This document shows, in pieces, positions 61,294 to 64,000 of a DNA stretch of 64,000 nucleotides. Position 1 is the stretch's first letter, and each line of letters opens with the position of its first letter. A model generated the notes under the pieces. The model did no database searches. It was not told the DNA's origin and worked only from the letters and a program-made list of their open reading frames with translations. The stretch comes from an uncultured Schlesneria sp. (GTDB lineage Bacteria; Planctomycetota; Planctomycetia; Planctomycetales; Planctomycetaceae): the NCBI GenBank assembly GCA_903834925.1, contig CAILLA010000238.1:1-64000 (forward strand). Direction: 5' to 3'. A program made the position numbers and the translations under genes.

Positions 61294-64000
61294 CTACTTA
61301 TCAGACTTTTTGCCGGTGTCCGCCTTCTGTCTCGCAAGGTCGCGAGTGAACTTCTCATAAACCTGTCGATAGGCAGCGGGAATCGGCGTCCGCTTTGATT
61401 GCACCTGGCTGACATCACGCTTTGGTTCTTTTTCACCAGACCGCTGGGAACCGGACTTCTGCAGATCGAGGTTCTTCAACATCTCCTGGAATTGTTGCTG
61501 GCGAGCTTTCGATTCCGGTGATTCTTCCGCTCGCTTCGATTCATCCAGATATTTGGAAAGTCGATCAGCAAATTGCTGCATTTCGTCCTTGTTCCAACCA
61601 AGTTGTTCAAGAACCTCGGGGTCGACCGAACCCCGTTCCAGATCCTTTTTCAGCTTCTGGAGAACGAGTTCCGTTGCCTGACGATTGTATTCAAGATTCG
61701 CTTCATCCCCTGGTCCTACGTCAGGCGTGTCACCTCCCGATGTTGCAGACCCATCCCCATCAGCACCGGTTCCGCCCTGACCATTAAAGCTGTTACCAGG
61801 CTTCCCTGGTTTGGAAGGGCTCCCTTTCTCGTTTGATGGCTTGCCGTTGGGGTTTTCCTGGCCAGGCTCGGTTCCCTCGCCGCTGCCACCTTTCCCCCCA
61901 TTTTCAGATTCACCATTTTCGGGCTTGGCACTCGGATCAGACTCACCGTTGTCTGACTTCTTTTCACCACTCTTTTTACCCTCGCCCGATTCACCATCTT
62001 TCTTGTCGAAATCATTGACCTGCTTATTTTCGGATTTTTTCGGATTATCTGCCTTCTTACTCGCGGAATCCTTGCTGTTCGACTTTTTGCCCGACTGACC
62101 ATTCGAAGATTCGTCACTTGATTCCGAATTCTTGTCTTTCGACTGCGACTTGCCTTCGGCCTTCTTTCCAGGCTGCGATTCAGTAGAGGACTCGGAATCA
62201 GACGCATCATTGTTTTTTGAGCCATCTGCTTTTTTCGGCTTGGTTTCTTTCGGCTTCGATGAATCCGTTGACTCGCCAGGCTCATCCCCTTTGTCTTGCT
62301 CGGTGTTTTCCGAGTCTGCTCCTTGTTCCCGTTTCGGATTTTCGTTGCGAGTGGGCTTTTCCTGATTCGTGGTTTTACCGACTGCATCGTTCATCTCGTC
62401 CGGATTGGAATCCGATTTGGGCGTTCCGTCAGCTTGACGTGGCTTGTTACGACCACCGGGCTTCTTCTCATTCTCAGAATTGTTCGATTGCTTTTCTTCC
62501 AACTCTTTCTTTGTTTTTTCTGATTGCGACGGATCCGGGCGCGTTGCAGGCTTTTCTTTTGGGTCGCGTTTGACCTTATCGTTTTGAACTTTCGAAGGTT
62601 TGCTATTGGGGTCGTGATCAGGCTTCGCGATGCCCGATTCTGTGCCGTCCGCAGGCTTCTTGACCGAATCGGGAGAATCTTTCGCTTGTTCTCCTGGTCC
62701 GTCTGGCGACGTCTTGGAATCGGAGTTCTTCGGCTTCGTTTTCGGTTTTCCACCGTCTGGAGACGTTTCCTGTTTCGGTGAGTTTTCGTTTAATCCCGTT
62801 GGTAGATTGTCGTCAGTGGGCTTCTGGGGCTTGGGCTTCGACTCCTGTCCTTCCGCCTTCGACTCCTGACGACTTTCGTCCTTGCCCGTTGCGGATTTCT
62901 TATTGGCCTTATTTTCGTTTGCTGATGGATCGGCGTTGTCCTTTTGATCGGAACCCCCCTTGGCCTTTTCCTGATCCGCCTCATTCATCGCGCCATCCGG
63001 CTTGTCAGATTCCGGTTTGGCACCGTTCTGGTTCGGATCATTCTTCGCCGTATCTGACTGATTCTTTTTCTCTTGTTCTTTGCTTTCAGGTTTTAGCTGA
63101 TCACCGGGTTCTGGCTGGTCGTTATCCGACTTCAAATCGTCTTTATCTTTTGAAGGATTATTATTCGTTGCCGAGTCTTTCGCAGGATCTTCTTTCGACG
63201 AAGACTTTTCTTTCTTGGACATCTCGCCAGTCGGCTTTTCATTTTTCGGAGGACCGCCTTCGGTTTGATCTGTTTCTGGCTGGTCGGCCGACGGCTTTTT
63301 ATTCTTCGATGGCTCCTCATTTGACTTGTCACCAGTCGATGGATCAGTTTTTCCTTGAACGTCCTTGTTCCGGGCCTTTTGCGGTTCAGACTTTTCGCTT
63401 TGGCCCCGGGAATTCTGATCGGCTTCTTCCTTATCGCCTGGCATTTCCTCTGTTTCTTGTTTGCCAGGTTCCGGCATTGCCCGATTCGGGGCTGACTCGT
63501 CCGACGGCTGCGATTCATTTGGCTTTGTCGATTTCTTCGCGTTCTGCTCAAATTTCTCAACAAGTCGTTTCAGTGCTTCGTCATCCTGAGATCCATCGGA
63601 GCTCAGTGGTTTCGTTGACTTATCGTCCCCTTTTGACTCGTCGGTCTTCGCCAAATCGTTTGACTTTTTCTCGCGATCAGTTTTTGAAGTTCCTTTGTTT
63701 TGACCAGCAGCCGTCTGTGGATCAGCGGATTGCCCTTGTTTGTCCGATTCACCTGAGTTGTTCTGTGACTGCGCAGTCTGATCCTGTTGAGGCGGTTCTT
63801 CCTGGTTCTTCTTGGGTTGTTTCGGATCGGTCTCGCTGGAAGCCGTCTCATTCGAGTTTTGGCGTTCCTTGGATTCGGCGTCAGGTTGCGTTCCGTGATC
63901 AACAGGGTCGGCATTCATTTCCCGTTCGGTCTCGGCGAGTTTCTGTTCCAGGCGTTGGTTTTGTTCCGCCAGTTGTCGTTCGACATCCTTTTTTGAAGCT
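61294..64000 (-). CDS. Large disordered charged protein, partial at right edge
   Basis: The frame is open from the window edge to TGA-type stop at 61294, with at least 901 residues visible. The edge portion is a coiled coil (LAEQNQRLEQKLAETERE). About 650 residues of low-complexity sequence follow, rich in Lys, Ser, Asp, Glu, Asn, Pro and Gln, with repeats such as KPNESQPSDES and GESEKSEPQKA. The C-terminal 130 residues are helical (LQKLKKDLERGSVDPEVLEQLG and WNKDEMQQFADRL). This form is seen in planctomycete proteins near MoxR/VWA (BatA-type) genes, though none is in the window. The start lies beyond the window. Confidence 0.82.
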   Translation of the reverse strand, partial: ASKKDVERQLAEQNQRLEQKLAETEREMNADPVDHGTQPDAESKERQNSNETASSETDPKQPKKNQEEPPQQDQTAQSQNNSGESDKQGQSADPQTAAGQNKGTSKTDREKKSNDLAKTDESKGDDKSTKPLSSDGSQDDEALKRLVEKFEQNAKKSTKPNESQPSDESAPNRAMPEPGKQETEEMPGDKEEADQNSRGQSEKSEPQKARNKDVQGKTDPSTGDKSNEEPSKNKKPSADQPETDQTEGGPPKNEKPTGEMSKKEKSSSKEDPAKDSATNNNPSKDKDDLKSDNDQPEPGDQLKPESKEQEKKNQSDTAKNDPNQNGAKPESDKPDGAMNEADQEKAKGGSDQKDNADPSANENKANKKSATGKDESRQESKAEGQESKPKPQKPTDDNLPTGLNENSPKQETSPDGGKPKTKPKNSDSKTSPDGPGEQAKDSPDSVKKPADGTESGIAKPDHDPNSKPSKVQNDKVKRDPKEKPATRPDPSQSEKTKKELEEKQSNNSENEKKPGGRNKPRQADGTPKSDSNPDEMNDAVGKTTNQEKPTRNENPKREQGADSENTEQDKGDEPGESTDSSKPKETKPKKADGSKNNDASDSESSTESQPGKKAEGKSQSKDKNSESSDESSNGQSGKKSNSKDSASKKADNPKKSENKQVNDFDKKDGESGEGKKSGEKKSDNGESDPSAKPENGESENGGKGGSGEGTEPGQENPNGKPSNEKGSPSKPGKPGNSFNGQGGTGADGDGSATSGGDTPDVGPGDEANLEYNRQATELVLQKLKKDLERGSVDPEVLEQLGWNKDEMQQFADRLSKYLDESKRAEESPESKARQQQFQEMLKNLDLQKSGSQRSGEKEPKRDVSQVQSKRTPIPAAYRQVYEKFTRDLARQKADTGKKSDK

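Noticed and set aside
61811-62098. Phe/Leu/Ser-rich plus-strand frames between 61.4 and 63.9 kb
   Set aside because: These are antisense shadows of the Lys/Asp/Ser-rich protein and reflect its codon composition.

Overview
The window reads as a chromosomal segment of a planctomycete, most likely order Planctomycetales. The evidence is the family content: DUF1549/DUF1553 proteins with planctomycete cytochrome domains, DUF1501 and DUF1552 partners, a DUF1592/DUF1588-type cytochrome with a PA14 domain, a DUF1559 prepilin-like protein, a LEPR-XLL-type surface protein, Tat-exported Gfo/Idh/MocA oxidoreductases, and ECF sigma factors paired with small zinc-finger anti-sigma-like proteins. No rRNA, tRNA, CRISPR array, transposase or prophage genes were recognised.

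Layout. 1-1.0 kb is repeat-rich and has no convincing gene. 1.0-6.9 kb is an accessory stretch. It holds a macro-SEFIR fusion protein followed by a stand-alone TIR protein, which is the best candidate for an undescribed Thoeris-like anti-phage system. Next come a small P-loop protein, a decayed vapBC locus, and an intact DUF433/DUF5615 toxin-antitoxin pair, all interleaved with short direct repeats. 7-31 kb is mostly core and lineage-specific material: small membrane proteins, a DUF1552 plus cytochrome pair, a sigma/anti-sigma pair, an AhpD-like protein, a WaaP-like kinase, a CinA-family protein, an Eco57I-type DNA methylase without a visible nuclease, an exported Pcm with an extra C-terminal domain, a CDGSH protein, a PPC-domain protein, a Gfo/Idh/MocA oxidoreductase and a serine hydrolase. 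32-35 kb carries a cytochrome bd-like subunit fused to cytochrome c, plus a membrane partner. 35-40 kb is a DUF1549/DUF1553-DUF1501 operon.

40-46 kb, on the minus strand, has a methyltransferase, a GNAT protein, a cyclophilin, and an HlyD adaptor with an M50/HlyD fusion protein. Divergent from the adaptor is a repeat-rich LEPR-XLL surface protein (46.4-49.0 kb) broken by a one-base frameshift at a G tract. 49-53 kb has a carboxypeptidase-regulatory-like secreted protein, a 55-aa lipoprotein and a DUF1559 prepilin-like protein. 53-58 kb has a large discoidin-containing DUF1549/DUF1553 protein and an ECF sigma/anti-sigma pair. 58-64 kb has a HAD phosphatase, ScpB, an M24 aminopeptidase whose frame lacks a standard start codon, and a very large disordered protein that runs off the right edge.

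Several families of short palindromic intergenic repeats recur across the window. Start codons were chosen from visible ribosome binding sites and family knowledge. All family assignments come from reading the sequence, not from database searches.
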